Assembly: GCA_947471745.1 (NCBI GenBank) | Contig: CANJKZ010000918.1 | Span: 341,644-405,643 of the forward strand | Direction: 5' to 3' | From: Closterium sp. Naga37s-1 | Lineage: Eukaryota; Streptophyta; Zygnematophyceae; Desmidiales; Closteriaceae | Length of the DNA: 64,000 nucleotides | Shown: one piece after another, positions 38,701 to 48,499 of the stretch | Numbering within the stretch: the first letter of the stretch is position 1 | Layout: every line of letters begins with the position of its first letter | The notes under the pieces: model-generated | Database searches by the model: none | Told to the model about the DNA's origin: nothing | The model's input: the letters and a program-made list of their open reading frames with translations, nothing else | Made by a program: the position numbers and the translations under genes

Positions 38701-40349
38701 CTGAGTCTGAGTCTGTCTGTCCTCCGTCCGTCGGGGGTGAGTGTGCTCTTAGCACGGACGTCCTTGAGGACAGACAGGAGGAGTTTGAGTGCTTTGCTGC
38801 TGCTTTACCTCATCTCGTGTCCATGCTGATTGCCCCTGAGGGAGACCCGGATGCACCAGACATCCCGACCCCACGCTCCTACGCAGAGGCGATAGAGGGT
38901 GAGTACTCCTCTCAGTGGCAGACAGCCATGGACGCAGAGATGGCTTCCTGGAAGTCCACAGGCACCTACGTCGACGAGGTTCCCCCACCTGGGGCGAACA
39001 TCGTCAGTGGCATGTGGATTTTCAGGGTGAAGCGGCCGCCGGGTTCTCCGCCTGCCTTCAAGGCGCGTTACGTTGCACGAGGCTTCAGTCAGCGAGAGGG
39101 AGTTGACTTCTTCCAGACCTTCTCCCCGACCCCGAAGATGACCACTCTTCGGGTTCTGCTGCACGTCGCCGCTCAGCGTGACTACGAGCTCCACTGCCTT
39201 GACTTCAGCACTGCGTTCCTACAGGGCACCCTGCACGAGGAGATCTGGCTGCGCCGCCCACCTGGCTTCACTGGGTCGTTCCCTCCTGGTACCCAGTGGA
39301 GCCTCCGGCGGCCGGTCTACGGTCTCCGCCAGGCGCCCCGTGAGTGGCACGACACACTGAGGACTACTCTTGCTGCTCTTGGGTTTGCTCCTTCTACTGC
39401 TGACCCGTCGCTGTTTCTACGCACCGACACCACTCTGCCGCCGTTCTACGTTCTCGTGTACGTAGACGACTTGGTCTTTGCTACTGCTGACACTGAGGCA
39501 CTCGCCCACGTGAAGTCGGAGCTGCAGAAGAGACACACGTGCACAAACCTGGGTGAGCTGACAAGCTATCTTGGCTTGCGGATCACCCGGAACAGAGCAC
39601 AGCGCACCATCACCTTGACTCAATCACACATGGTGCAGCAGGTCCTTCAGCGCTTCCGCTTCACGTACTCCTCGCCTCAGACCACTCCTCTGCCTACCGG
39701 TCACTCGCTCTCAGCTCTGCCTTCGGATGAGTCCGTAGAGCCGAGTGGCCCGTATCCAGAGCTTGTGGGCTGCCTCATGTACCTGATGACCTGCACTCGA
39801 CCTGACCTAGCCTACCCTCTTAGCATCCTAGCACGCTATGTCGCTCCTGGCCGTCACCGGAAGGAGCACATGGATGCCGCTAAGAGGGTGTTGCGCTACT
39901 TGTGCAGTACGTCGGGCATGGGGCTTGTGCTTGGAGGACGGCGCGACGTTGTCCTCACTGGACACTCAGCCGCTTCTTGGGCTGACGACCAGGCTACGCA
40001 GCGGTCGTCTCAGGGTTACACCTTCAGCCTTGGCTCTGGCTCTGTTTCCTGGCGTTCTACACGCTCTTCCTCTGTTCTCAGCTCCAGTTGTGAGGCTGAG
40101 ATCTACGCCACAGCCATGGCTGCCCAGGAGCTACGCTGGCTCACCTACCTGCTGACCGACCTCGGAGAGCGGCCTCGTTCTCCTCCAGTGCTGTACGTCG
40201 ACAACAAGGCAGCCATTGCCTTGTGTGAGGAGCACAGACTGGAGCACAGAACGAAGCACATCGCTCTGCGCTACTTTCCTTGCTCGAGAGCTGCAGCAGC
40301 GTGGTCAGCTTCGTCTGCGTTACGTGGCCACTCGGGCCAACACTGCTGA
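35706..40349 (+). CDS. copia-3 protease, integrase, RT and RNase H part
   Basis: Protease (TFTLDSGASRCFFRDRT), GAG-pre-integrase (LWHHRLGHPCVQRLR), integrase (LHMDVWGKARVRGQGQERYF, SPQQNGVAERRIGLVMEV), then a roughly 150-residue Ala/Gly/Thr linker (about 37680-38130), reverse transcriptase (FKARYVARGFSQREGVDFFQ, LDFSTAFLQGTLHEEIWL, VLVYVDDLVFAT) and RNase H (SCEAEIYATAMAAQELRWL). Part of a broken element. Confidence 0.88.
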   Translation: MSAAPGAGEAAALGAYVSAAPGAGEAAAPGASESAPPGTESTEALHTFTLDSGASRCFFRDRTALEQLARPVAVSLADPSGGPVIATSSTVLPCPAVPSGTLSGLHLPSFSTNLVAGCALQDGGVHQFTPAYERVTHCTCARTGRHLATFTRQPGSDLYTLTTESPQVAASASASGQLSAPCSCRSLAHETVLWHHRLGHPCVQRLRAMHKRYLVSGLPRVLPPLPPSPAPPCLPCVEGRQRAARHSSSFPPTTAPLQTLHMDVWGKARVRGQGQERYFLIVVDDFSRYTTVFPLRTKGEVPAVLIPWIRASRLQLSERFHSDFPVLRLHSVRGGEFSSDLLAAYCAEHGIEQSFTLPASPQQNGVAERRIGLVMEVARTSLIHAAAPHFLWPFAVRYAAHQLNIWPRVSLPETSPTLLWTGEVGDASRFRVWGSRAFVRDTSADKLSSRAVPCVFLGFVPDASGWQFYHATSRRVLPSQDVTFDESVPYYRLFPYRTAPLPPPPLFLAPGAAVVDPLPPQGAAPSDVSQVDPVDPVEVAVDSRPARGAEPERAEPGGAEPGGAEPGGAETGGDESGGAEPGSAAPGGALSSEQLREWYLQYCSLRRGASGARSAPGAGTSASPPRRALPSPLQLREWYARHCSLRSGAPRVADPGTATGAAGGAAGAGAAGGTAGATGAAGGVAGAGAAGATGGAAAAGGAAGAAGGVAGAGAAGAAGGAAAAGGAAGAAGGAAGTGAAGTAGAAGGVAGAGAAGGAAAAAAAGGAGAAGGAAGAGAAGAAGLGGARTGGTGAAGTGAAEGVGTGGAERLRPYYVPLLQQVLGLPPSPGPTPPPLLSPPPVPSQSQLQPASPLPGPSPYTAPTGSFTERREPESRPPSPESSPASSESRPESPVRTARTGRRAPRERPPPVLGTHYMTLRPSTAPQRVPLPSPPASSLPDVADPPSDLTRAASSTVARLLATVVTDPTFESSAASALVAELVDFAAACRLDYAASLVAESESVCPPSVGGECALSTDVLEDRQEEFECFAAALPHLVSMLIAPEGDPDAPDIPTPRSYAEAIEGEYSSQWQTAMDAEMASWKSTGTYVDEVPPPGANIVSGMWIFRVKRPPGSPPAFKARYVARGFSQREGVDFFQTFSPTPKMTTLRVLLHVAAQRDYELHCLDFSTAFLQGTLHEEIWLRRPPGFTGSFPPGTQWSLRRPVYGLRQAPREWHDTLRTTLAALGFAPSTADPSLFLRTDTTLPPFYVLVYVDDLVFATADTEALAHVKSELQKRHTCTNLGELTSYLGLRITRNRAQRTITLTQSHMVQQVLQRFRFTYSSPQTTPLPTGHSLSALPSDESVEPSGPYPELVGCLMYLMTCTRPDLAYPLSILARYVAPGRHRKEHMDAAKRVLRYLCSTSGMGLVLGGRRDVVLTGHSAASWADDQATQRSSQGYTFSLGSGSVSWRSTRSSSVLSSSCEAEIYATAMAAQELRWLTYLLTDLGERPRSPPVLYVDNKAAIALCEEHRLEHRTKHIALRYFPCSRAAAAWSASSALRGHSGQHC

Positions 40350-40675
40350 TGTGTTCACCAAGGCGCTTCAGCCTTGTGACCATCAGCGTTTCTGTACTGT
40401 TCTAGGTCTTGTGCCTACTCTCCCTCACTTGCTCACTTCTTGACTCTGCTTGTACTGTGATCTCTATATATACCTGCATGCTTTCACTTGCTAGGTTGTG
40501 ATCACTGTACCTCTTGTTCTATTATCAAACTGCATGTCAACTGGTCTTGTAACCACTTGCTTGTGCTCGGAATTTGTGTGGTATCCTTGAGATCCACCCT
40601 GAGCTTTGCTTTGCTTTGCTTTGCTTTGACTGGTCTTGTGACCCTCTGGTTGTCTCCCACTTCGCCTATGGGGTG

Positions 40676-40816
40676 TGTCAAACATTATATGTTTATATAT
40701 TGAGTAGGCTATAGTGGGTTTAGCCTTAGGGAGTACAACACTTCTAGGGTTAGGTTTGACCTATTTGTACCCAACCCTCCTGCTAGTCAATCATTCCTGT
40801 TTCATTCATTCTGACA
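40676..40816 (+). repeat. copia-3 3' LTR
   Basis: 141 bp, followed by the TCGTT duplication (40817-40821). Just upstream are short TTTGC repeats (CTTTGCTTTGCTTTGCTTTG) also seen before the copia-4 3' LTR. Confidence 0.92.
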
Positions 40817-40870
40817 TCGTTGACTACCACCAAGTCACAAGAAAGGCTCGCCGCAGTCTGAGGCAATCAG

Positions 40871-43179
40871 TCAGTCGGGCAGATGCAGACTCGCCATCCG
40901 AGGAGCTGCAGCAAGCAGCGTCCTGATGGTCTCGACTACTAGTTTCAGATTTTCCTTTATATTGGGGTCTGAGTCGACTACCACCAAGTCCTCTCCTTCC
41001 TGCTCCACCTCTGGCTGAATGTGAGCTTTGATTGCGCTCACCAGCTGCGGTACCCCCACTGCTGGCACTTGGTTGAGCTCTGCCATGCAGCCACGCAGAA
41101 CCTACGGGGTATGCAGGAAAACAATGAGACATGGATATCAATGTCCAGGCATAGGCACTTTAATACCTCCTCTAACCCCCCCTGTCCTCCCCTTCTTCTC
41201 CCTTACCAGCAGCCATGCAGCACCCGGGGAGCACAGAAAAGTACATTGAATGCAGTTAACACACTAACTTGCATTGTTGCAGACAGATGCAACTCAGCAT
41301 AGAACCACAAACCATGGTGCTGACGAGGAGAGTCTGAAGTGAGGTTAGGGGAGTTGGATACCGGTATTTTTTCACTTGCCTGAAGAGTCATGTCTCGGGC
41401 TTCCATCATTTGTTGCTGCAGCCTCCCTCTGTGCTCTTGGGTGTTCCTCAGCTGCTGGCAATACCTGTTACGCTGCTGCGTCATCTGCCAAAAAAACATC
41501 AAAACAGTTTCCTCATGGATGGTTGCTTGTTCAAGGACGAAAAACCAAAATAACAAAGATGGTTTTTCAAAGAGAGAAAAAAATATTCATGCAACAGGGG
41601 CGTGCTGCATGCATGGCCCCATATGCAAATGCTCCGTAAGTGTATCTCGCACATGCAAGTGCGCACACATTTGCATTCTCACACGCATGTATGAGCTTGT
41701 GCACATGCTCTCATTGATCCCCCCACTGTACCTCTTCCAGGTCTTTCTTCAGATTCCTGACCAGCATCTCCGAAGGCCCAGGTTCCCGAATCCTTTCCTC
41801 CAGATACCCTATCTCCTGCTTAAGTCTCGCCACCAAAGCCTGTAACTCTCTCACGCTCCCTTTCAAGCTGGCTGATTCGTTCGCCGCTGCCTCGAGTTTC
41901 TCAGCTTTATACTTCCACATCCTCATTTTCGCTTCCCAGTGGTCCGAATCTTTCCTCGATGCGTCCAGTTTCTCATGCAGTCGTAGATACCTACTCTCAA
42001 GTTTCTCATACTCCTGAACCCTCTCCAGTTTCTCATACTCCCTAACCCTCTTCTCTAGTTTCTCATAATCCCTGACCCTAATGTCCAGTTTCTCGTACTC
42101 TTTGACCCTACTCTCCTCCATTTTCTCATACTCCCTAACCCTCTTCTCCATTTTCTCATACTCCCTAACCCTCTTCTCCATTTTCTCATACTCCCTAACC
42201 CTCTCCTCCATTTTCTCATACTCCCTAACCCTCTCCTCCATTTTCTCATACTCCCTAACCCTCTCCTCCATTTTCTCATACTCCCTAACCCTACTCTCCA
42301 GTTTCTCATAATCCCTGACCCTATGCTCCAGTTTCTCATACTCTTTGAACCTAATCTCCTCCAGCTTCTCAAACTCTCTAACCCTTCTCTCCAGTTGCTC
42401 ATGGTCACTCAGCCTAGCTTCCATGAGCTCAAACCCCTTCATCCGTGTGACCAGCTCAACATTCACTGCACGCAGGGCAGCCAATGTCTCGCGCAGCAGC
42501 CCAATTTCAGTTGACTGGCTGCGCAGCTCGAGCAGGGCTTGCTCCACAACCGTAGTAAACTCTGTTCGGGGAGGCGTGGGCGGATAACCAGAATGGTTGG
42601 ATAGCTTGGTGAGTTGAGCTCATACGTGATATGAATGCGCAAAACGAACACGCAGCAGCCCAACTTCTGTTGATTGGCTGCGCAGCTCGAGCAGGGTTTG
42701 TTCCACAACCCTGTTGGGGTAAAGAGGCGTTGACAGATAACGGGAGTGGTTGAGTACTTTGGTGATCTTGAGTTCAATCGTGATATGCATGGGTAAAAAA
42801 ACGGCACAGAATAGAGACACGCTATTTGCAAAGCTTGTGCTTGCAAACTGTGTATGGATTCTGTTCTCGGCATTTCCTGCTGTAACCGAAACTTATGATC
42901 CTAGACGAGATTTGCACTCAAACCACCTCCGGCACCAATGAGCGTTTTGAAGCAGATACTCAGGGATGAAAAACACTTATGAGTGCCACAAAGCGGAGAA
43001 GAGAAAAAGTATAGAACCTGCCTCCCAGAAGTAAGAAAGAGGGATCCGAGCACAATTCTTTCATCCCATTCCTTCACCACCTAGTCCGTCCACTCACCAT
43101 CGTCTGCATGCTTCTTGGTCTGCTGACAGATAATCAGCTTTTCCTCAAGAGTGGCCATGTCGTCGTTACTTGCTGCCAT
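40871..43179 (-). CDS. CC3: coiled-coil protein of the tandem family
   Basis: Exons on the minus strand: 43179-43098 (82 nt), 42561-41732 (830), 41484-41380 (105), 41101-40871 (231); 415 residues, all junctions in phase. Exon A MAASNDDMATLEEKLIICQQ. Exon B begins EFTTVVEQALLELRSQSTEI and holds the cleanest repeats of the family: about six near-identical copies of the 10-residue unit RVREYEKMEE at 42110-42300, matching a 30-bp DNA repeat, within a longer series. Exon C MTQQRNRYCQQLRNTQEHRG; exon D LVSAIKAHIQPEVEQEGEDL ending SLHLPD, nearly identical in its last residues to CC2. GC donor (CAG-GCAAGT) after exon C. A partial second copy of the exon B start lies in intron 1. Closest relative in the window is CC2. 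Function unknown. Confidence 0.75.
42640..42705 (-). pseudogene. Partial copy of the CC3 exon B start with its own acceptor
   Basis: On the minus strand, a TTTACCCCAACAG acceptor-like end is followed by codons for VVEQTLLELRSQSTEVGLLR, matching VVEQALLELRSQSTEIGLLR at the start of exon B, and then the similarity stops. It lies upstream of exon B in intron 1. It could be a decoy or an extra small exon; I see no clear donor that keeps the frame. Confidence 0.7.
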
Positions 43180-43226
43180 GGCTGCTTCAAGCTGCAGTCA
43201 CAACGAGGAATGAGAGAGATCAGGGG

Positions 43227-43247
43227 TGGAGGAGGAGGAGGAGGAGA
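43227..43247 (+). repeat. Short (GGA)n upstream of CC3
   Basis: About six triplets at the position of the longer arrays in CC1 and CC2. Confidence 0.85.
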
Positions 43248-45574
43248 GAATGAAATCAGGAAGAGCTTATGCAGCCACTATGTTGATTAGGCTCTAGAGA
43301 AACGCCTCTGCAATACAAGTTACAAATTGCAGAATCGACGCACCTATGGTCACCGGTGAAAAGGGACTTGTTGCTCGGGAATGAGAAGCAGGTACGACGT
43401 TGCAATGATAGCGTTCAAGTGATCCTCACAAAATTAGCCCGGAACAGTAGGAAGATGTGGCAGATCTGGTTACGAGGTCTGAGAGCACGACAACTCGATT
43501 TTGCGAAGAATCGTAACAGCATCACGACGGACTCAAGTTATCTGAGTCCAGAAAGAGGGAGAATCAGGAACAATCGAGAAAATAGATTCTCGAGGGTGAG
43601 AAATAATCGCGGAAAGCGATTCCCCTCGTCCGAAGGGCAGGGATGTATGTTTCGTACTAAAGCCAAATCTTATCCGCTCGTCAACTCGTTCGATTGTTTC
43701 GGTCTTCGTATTGACCCCCTCGAACCTAAATCTACGGCCCAAAAGCCGCCAGTTCTTGGCCCCAGAGAATGGCGCAAGGCTGTGCGAGGTTGGTGGTAGG
43801 CGCGCCGTGGGGCGATTGGCCCTAAGGCGCAACGCATGGCAGCTGACACGTTGATTAGCGTCGACAGCGGTTCCTGGTGACTTCTAGGGAATTGCGGTTC
43901 CTGCTATAGGTGTAGTCTGAATTTGGACGATGAATTTCTGCACTTTGTTCTGGTAACCGGTTTCTGCTCGTTTGGCAAGGGTGTTCACATTCTCGAGAAC
44001 ACTAAACTTCGTGTGATTGCGAAGACGTCGAACGTAACTATTCGTGACGGGTTTGAGTTTTTCAACGAGACGAAACAGATTGTTTTTCGATTCGCTGAAG
44101 TCCATTTTGGAGCCCAGCGAGCGATTTAGGTAGAAATCAAAACAATGTTGACGTCGCAAAATGAAATACGCCCTTAGCCAGTGAGGATGGCCTAGCAGAT
44201 TCTCGATCTAGGCAGATGACGTTGAAAGTGAGACTGGTACTTTAGCGCTTTTGATCTGAATGTTTTCATTTTTTGTACGGGGACAGATCAAAGAACCCTA
44301 ATGATTAGAATCTTCCATTGTTCAGGTCGTACTACCATGGCGAGTAGTAGTAGTGCTCCTGCGGATGAGAACTATATGCTAAGATGTAGAGGAGATTTTT
44401 GAGAATTTCTTGAAAGTTCCTTTTTCTGTGTTTAGAGTTTCGCGATCGTGTTGACCAGCGGCCCCGTCGCACTCCAGTCGCCATGGGTTCTTGCAGCTGC
44501 GAAAAGATGCCCTCACGCATGTTTGAGCCGTTTTGAGGCGTCTCAAAACTAGCTTCTTGCAGCCGCGAGAAGAGTTCCAAACGCATGTTTGAGCCATCAC
44601 GAACTTAATTACTGTCCCACGGAAACAGTCCTTTTTCATGCCAAACAGCCCAGAATGCCCTTGGCAGTATTTCAGCACACACTAGACATGTTATTGACTG
44701 CGCAGCCTCTGGTGACTTTGGCGAATCGGGGTGGTGACCCACAACGTGAATTCAAACCTACAGTGGCAGAGCGCGAGAGTTACCCAGGGTTTATTTTCTC
44801 ATTCTCACCCCTTACCCCTTCATCCCTTCCTCTCCCCCCCCCTCCCTTACTCTTTCGCCGTTGTCTGTTCTCTCTCCCTCCCTCACCTCCATTACATCTC
44901 TCTCACAATTCTCTTCCCCCCCCCCGTTTCATCCTCCCAACGTCCCCCTCTCCTCTCCTCCCCCGTCAAACCGGCCTTTCACTTTCGCCCACCCCCCCTT
45001 TCTAATTTCCAGATCGCTCTCCCTTTCCTGTAACCCTCATCCCACCTCGGGCTGTCTTTCTCTCTTCGGTCAACCTTTCCTCAGTGCCAGCTACCCTATA
45101 CCTGTTCCCGCCTCCCTGTACCTGTTCCCGCCTCCCTATACCTGTTCCCGCCTCCCTGTACCTGTTCCCGCCTCCCTGTACCTGTTCCTGCCTCGCTGTA
45201 CCTGTCTGTTCCCGCCTCCCTATACCCTGCGCTCTCCTCCCTGTGTCCTGTCCCCGTCTCCCTGTGTCATGTTCTGTACTCCTGCCCTGTCCGTTCTGGG
45301 GACCCTTCTTTCTCCCTTCGCTCACCCTTTTCCCTCCACTCGCTCTCTTACCCCCTCCATTCACCCCTCTTTCCCCACCGCTCATTCACTGTCGCTCTGT
45401 TGTTACCCCTCTTTCCGTCCTACTCACTCGCTTTCCCTTTTTGCTCACCCCGTTCCCCCCCTCCGGTCACCTTTCCCCCTGATCTCGCCCCTCCTCCTCC
45501 CTGCTTACTTTTCCCCCCCGTCGTTCAACCCCTTTCCCCCCCACGCACTCACTTTCCCCCTCTGCAGCTGCCAC
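43248..45574. other. CC3 upstream region and pyrimidine-rich DNA
   Basis: 43250-43920 is the CC3 upstream region, with weaker similarity to that of CC1/CC2. 43920-44760 has no recognisable gene. 44790-45570 is a strongly C/T-rich tract on the plus strand with a 20-bp minisatellite at about 45105-45230 (unit CCTGTTCCCGCCTCCCTGTA, about six copies). The long Ser/Pro-rich plus-strand frame across it (44861-45889) is a product of composition. Confidence 0.6.
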
Positions 45575-45785
45575 TGCTCACGCAACAAACCAGATTTACG
45601 TCTTCGCAAGTGTGAACCCCAGCCCCAAGTCCCCTCGTGCGTGGGTGCTGCATTCACCTGTTCCCAAGCCTGTGCTACCCGACGGCTGCTTCGGTTTTGC
45701 AAGGAAGTATTTGATAACCGGTGGTCCCGGAGGCAGTGTGTGCAAAGTTTGCCTCTCGGTTTTGCAGTTCGGGTAGTGGGCTTTA
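45575..45785 (+). pseudogene. Possible exon remnant after a polypyrimidine tract
   Basis: An intron-end-like CCCCCTCTGCAG is followed by a frame giving ATNQIYVFASVNPSP, LPDGCFGFARKYLITGG and PGGSVCKVCLSVLQFG before a stop. The pattern (long C/T tract, CAG, then ordered-looking protein) resembles a last exon, but I cannot name the family and no upstream exon is visible. The copia-5 insertion at 45894 would have cut its downstream flank. Confidence 0.2.
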
Positions 45786-45893
45786 ACACACTGCAATTAC
45801 CATTCCTGACTGTCAAATGTTGGCAGAAAATTTACACCATGCATTTGCTGCATGAACACGAACAGGGCATTGAGAGTATCTTACGGTAGATGG

Positions 45894-47015
45894 TGTTGGA
45901 AACAACCGGTCTTAAGCGCCTCTGTCGTGTCGAAACACCAAGGCACAAGCGAAGCAAAGCATATCGAGGCACCAGCGAGTCAACCCTCGGAGGTTGAAGT
46001 AACTGCTGGAGGTTACGCGAAAGTCAAAGGTCAGCGACCTTCAGGGCCCAAAATATCAGGGTAAAACGCCCTGATTACCCTGGGGGCCGGCCGCTTTTTC
46101 AGGATTACCCTGCCAAAATCAGGATTGCACAATAGTTACCCTTCTCTTAAAAGAGCATGTTTTATTTTACCCTGATAGGTTTTTAGGTTACCCTGCCGTA
46201 ATCAGGGTTTGGTGTACACTACCCTTTTACCGAAACTTTTCTAACGCGAAACAGACCATAGTCCGCGTGGTGACAAAACGTACAACACCCCCCTTAACAC
46301 CCGTTGTCGCTTGTGACCACGCGCAGGTCTGCCAACACATTCTTGAATCTCGCCATTGTCAACACGTTGAGGCGAAGGTTTGACCCCAACAGAGCTTCGC
46401 AGACCCAATTGTAGAAGAAGATGTAGGCAGTGGGGGTGGCATCGGGGAGGTGTGTTGTGCAGTGCATGTGTTGCTTGTGTATACTTCATGGACTCTGAAT
46501 GTGCTACTTGTTTATGCCAATAAATATAACTTAACTCTCAAAACAGAAACATAAACAGGCATAGCCTAAAACTACCCTGCTCAAATCAGGCTAGTGGTTG
46601 ATTTACCCTGCTGCAAACAGGGTACGGAAATTTTTACCCTAGGGGTCTGGTTCAGGAGGGGCTGGAACCCTGATTTGTAAGGGTAGGCCTAAACCAATTT
46701 TGGGCCCTGGCGACCTTTGACCTGACAAATACAGCGCGACAGCAAGGACACACAACTGACTCGCTACAGAGCAGTTGCCCGAGTCGTCACTGTATCGAAC
46801 CGCAACAGCAACAGTAAAAGTAGTTACAACCGTACCTCTTCGTATTCCTTGTACTCTTATATATAATCTTGTATCTCTTTGTTTTAATTAACTTACTTTG
46901 CCCTCACATACTAGCGCAAGGTGGTTCACAATCTCTTCACTAAACGCTTCCGCTATTACAGTCCTACCCAGAGTTCATCCCTGTAAAAGATCCTAAGGGC
47001 TTTCTCAGCCCAACA
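45894..47015 (+). repeat. copia-5 5' LTR (with hAT insertion)
   Basis: Matches 59557-60007 on both sides of the hAT element at 46043-46709; about 447 bp without it and the duplicated 8 bp. Confidence 0.92.
46043..46709 (-). mobile_element. Non-autonomous hAT element, copy 2, in the copia-5 5' LTR
   Basis: Inverted relative to copy 1, near identical, ends CAGGGCCCAAAAT...ATTTTGGGCCCTG. Perfect 8-bp duplication GCGACCTT (46035-46042 and 46710-46717). The uninterrupted target is visible in the 3' LTR (around 59694-59705), so this insertion happened after copia-5 integrated. Confidence 0.93.
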
Positions 47016-47337
47016 TGGTATGAGAGCAGTCAGGGAGAATTCGACTTCTATTAAAATACCAACAGCATCAACAAGCATGGCTACACAAAAGGAAAGGAGC
47101 TCCTCCAACGGCTCCCAGGGCACTACTCCTACTCCACCTCCTGCCTCTGGCCTACAAACAGAGGAGGGTACGGCAACAAGACCCAGGGCAACATCCACCG
47201 AGACTCTAGCGAATCAACCTGCAGACTTCGACCAGAGCATGATGGAGAAATTTTTCTCCTTCATGTCCTTCTACGAGCAACACCAGTAATCGGCACCTGC
47301 GCAGTCACACAACAGCAACAACAACGGAGCAACTCCC

Positions 47338-48480
47338 ATGAGTCTCGACGGCTCATCATACGCACGAGGAAATCAACAGCAGCAGCCTACCTTTGCTCCG
47401 TACGAGCGCGGGTCCATCAGCTTCATGCCACACCCGCAGCCCTCACCTGGACAAGAAAAGTCACTGGACGCACTGCAAGTTCAGTCGCAGTTCGCGCACG
47501 TTCTAAAGATGCAGACGTCAAGGCCTTTCGATGGAAAGGATTTCTTCACCTGGTCGTTTGAATTCGAATTAATGATGGAAGGCGCGCAGATACTTGGCTT
47601 CTTCGACGGATCCCTGCCATACCCAACAAACGGCACACAGTATGAGAAGCAGCAGTACACCTATCAGTCGATGATGGCGTACACGATTCTACTGAGGAAC
47701 ATCACCCCAACTCAACAGCAAAACATACGGTCTTACCGGGGTTACGGCAACTCCGCGGAGCTCGCGTACAACCACTTGAAGAGTCTGTATCAAGCAACAG
47801 ACAGCGTAAATCAAAGTCGGTTAATGGCGCAACTGACAACGGTCGAAATGAAACCAGGCGAGAAAGGAATGGCGTATACCAGCCGATGTCGCGAGTTGCG
47901 CGACAAGCTTCTGCGATGCGGGGGGTCGATTTCTGAAGACGCCTTCGTGACAGTCATCATCGGTGGCCTTGGTCCTCAATGGCGCGCCACAAAGGCCATT
48001 CTCCGAGCCCACGGAAGAATCTCCGAAGCAGCACTCTGTGCCGAAATCCATGCCGAGCAGCAAGACATGGACCTGCAAGAAGAACGACACAAGAAGAAGA
48101 TATCAGCACCGGAATTTGCGTTCCACACTCAGCGACGCTACAACAACTACAAACAACAACAACCGAAGTCCGTACCTCCTTTCTGCCACATCTGCAAGAC
48201 GTCAGGGCACCCGCGCACACACTGCCCGAATCGACAACAGTCAACTCCACCGCAACGGCAGCTCCGACCCTCAAGCAGCCAAGTGGCATCGACGCAGGCG
48301 AACCCCACGAGTCAGTCGCAACCGTCAACAACTCCACCTGCACAAGGAGCAAGGAATATTGTCAGTTGCATGGCAAAATTGACCGATTCCTGCATCACGG
48401 AGTCACCACCACACTACTCACCGGAAGAACAACTCGACAACACCACACCTCGCCGCGAGTCACTTCAACCGAATCCAACG
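47338..48480 (+). CDS. copia-5 gag part
   Basis: PFDGKDFFTWSFEFELMMEG, NHLKSLYQATDSVNQSRLMA, then a CCHC knuckle CHICKTSGHPRTHC. Nucleocapsid/gag of the copia family. A short frame at 47020-47289 in the leader reads MATQKERSSSNGSQG and may be a gag N-terminal segment. Confidence 0.85.
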
Positions 48481-48499
48481 TACGCAGCCATCGCCCAGA

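Larger units (their letters stand above)
33356..40816 (+). mobile_element. copia-3: short-LTR Ty1/copia element, broken
   Basis: 7.46 kb with 141-bp LTRs differing at about three positions (about 2%) and a perfect 5-bp duplication TCGTT. A TGGTTTCAGAGCAGG primer-binding-like site follows the 5' LTR. Parts: GC-rich repeat leader, gag with Gly-rich hinge and an unusual Cys/His cluster, protease, integrase, an Ala/Gly-rich linker, reverse transcriptase, RNase H. Close relative of copia-4. It is broken, about three breaks. It landed between the CC2 and CC3 units. Confidence 0.93.

Noticed and set aside
44861-45889. 342-codon Ser/Pro-rich frame
   Set aside because: It spans a C/T-rich tract and 20-bp repeats; composition explains it.
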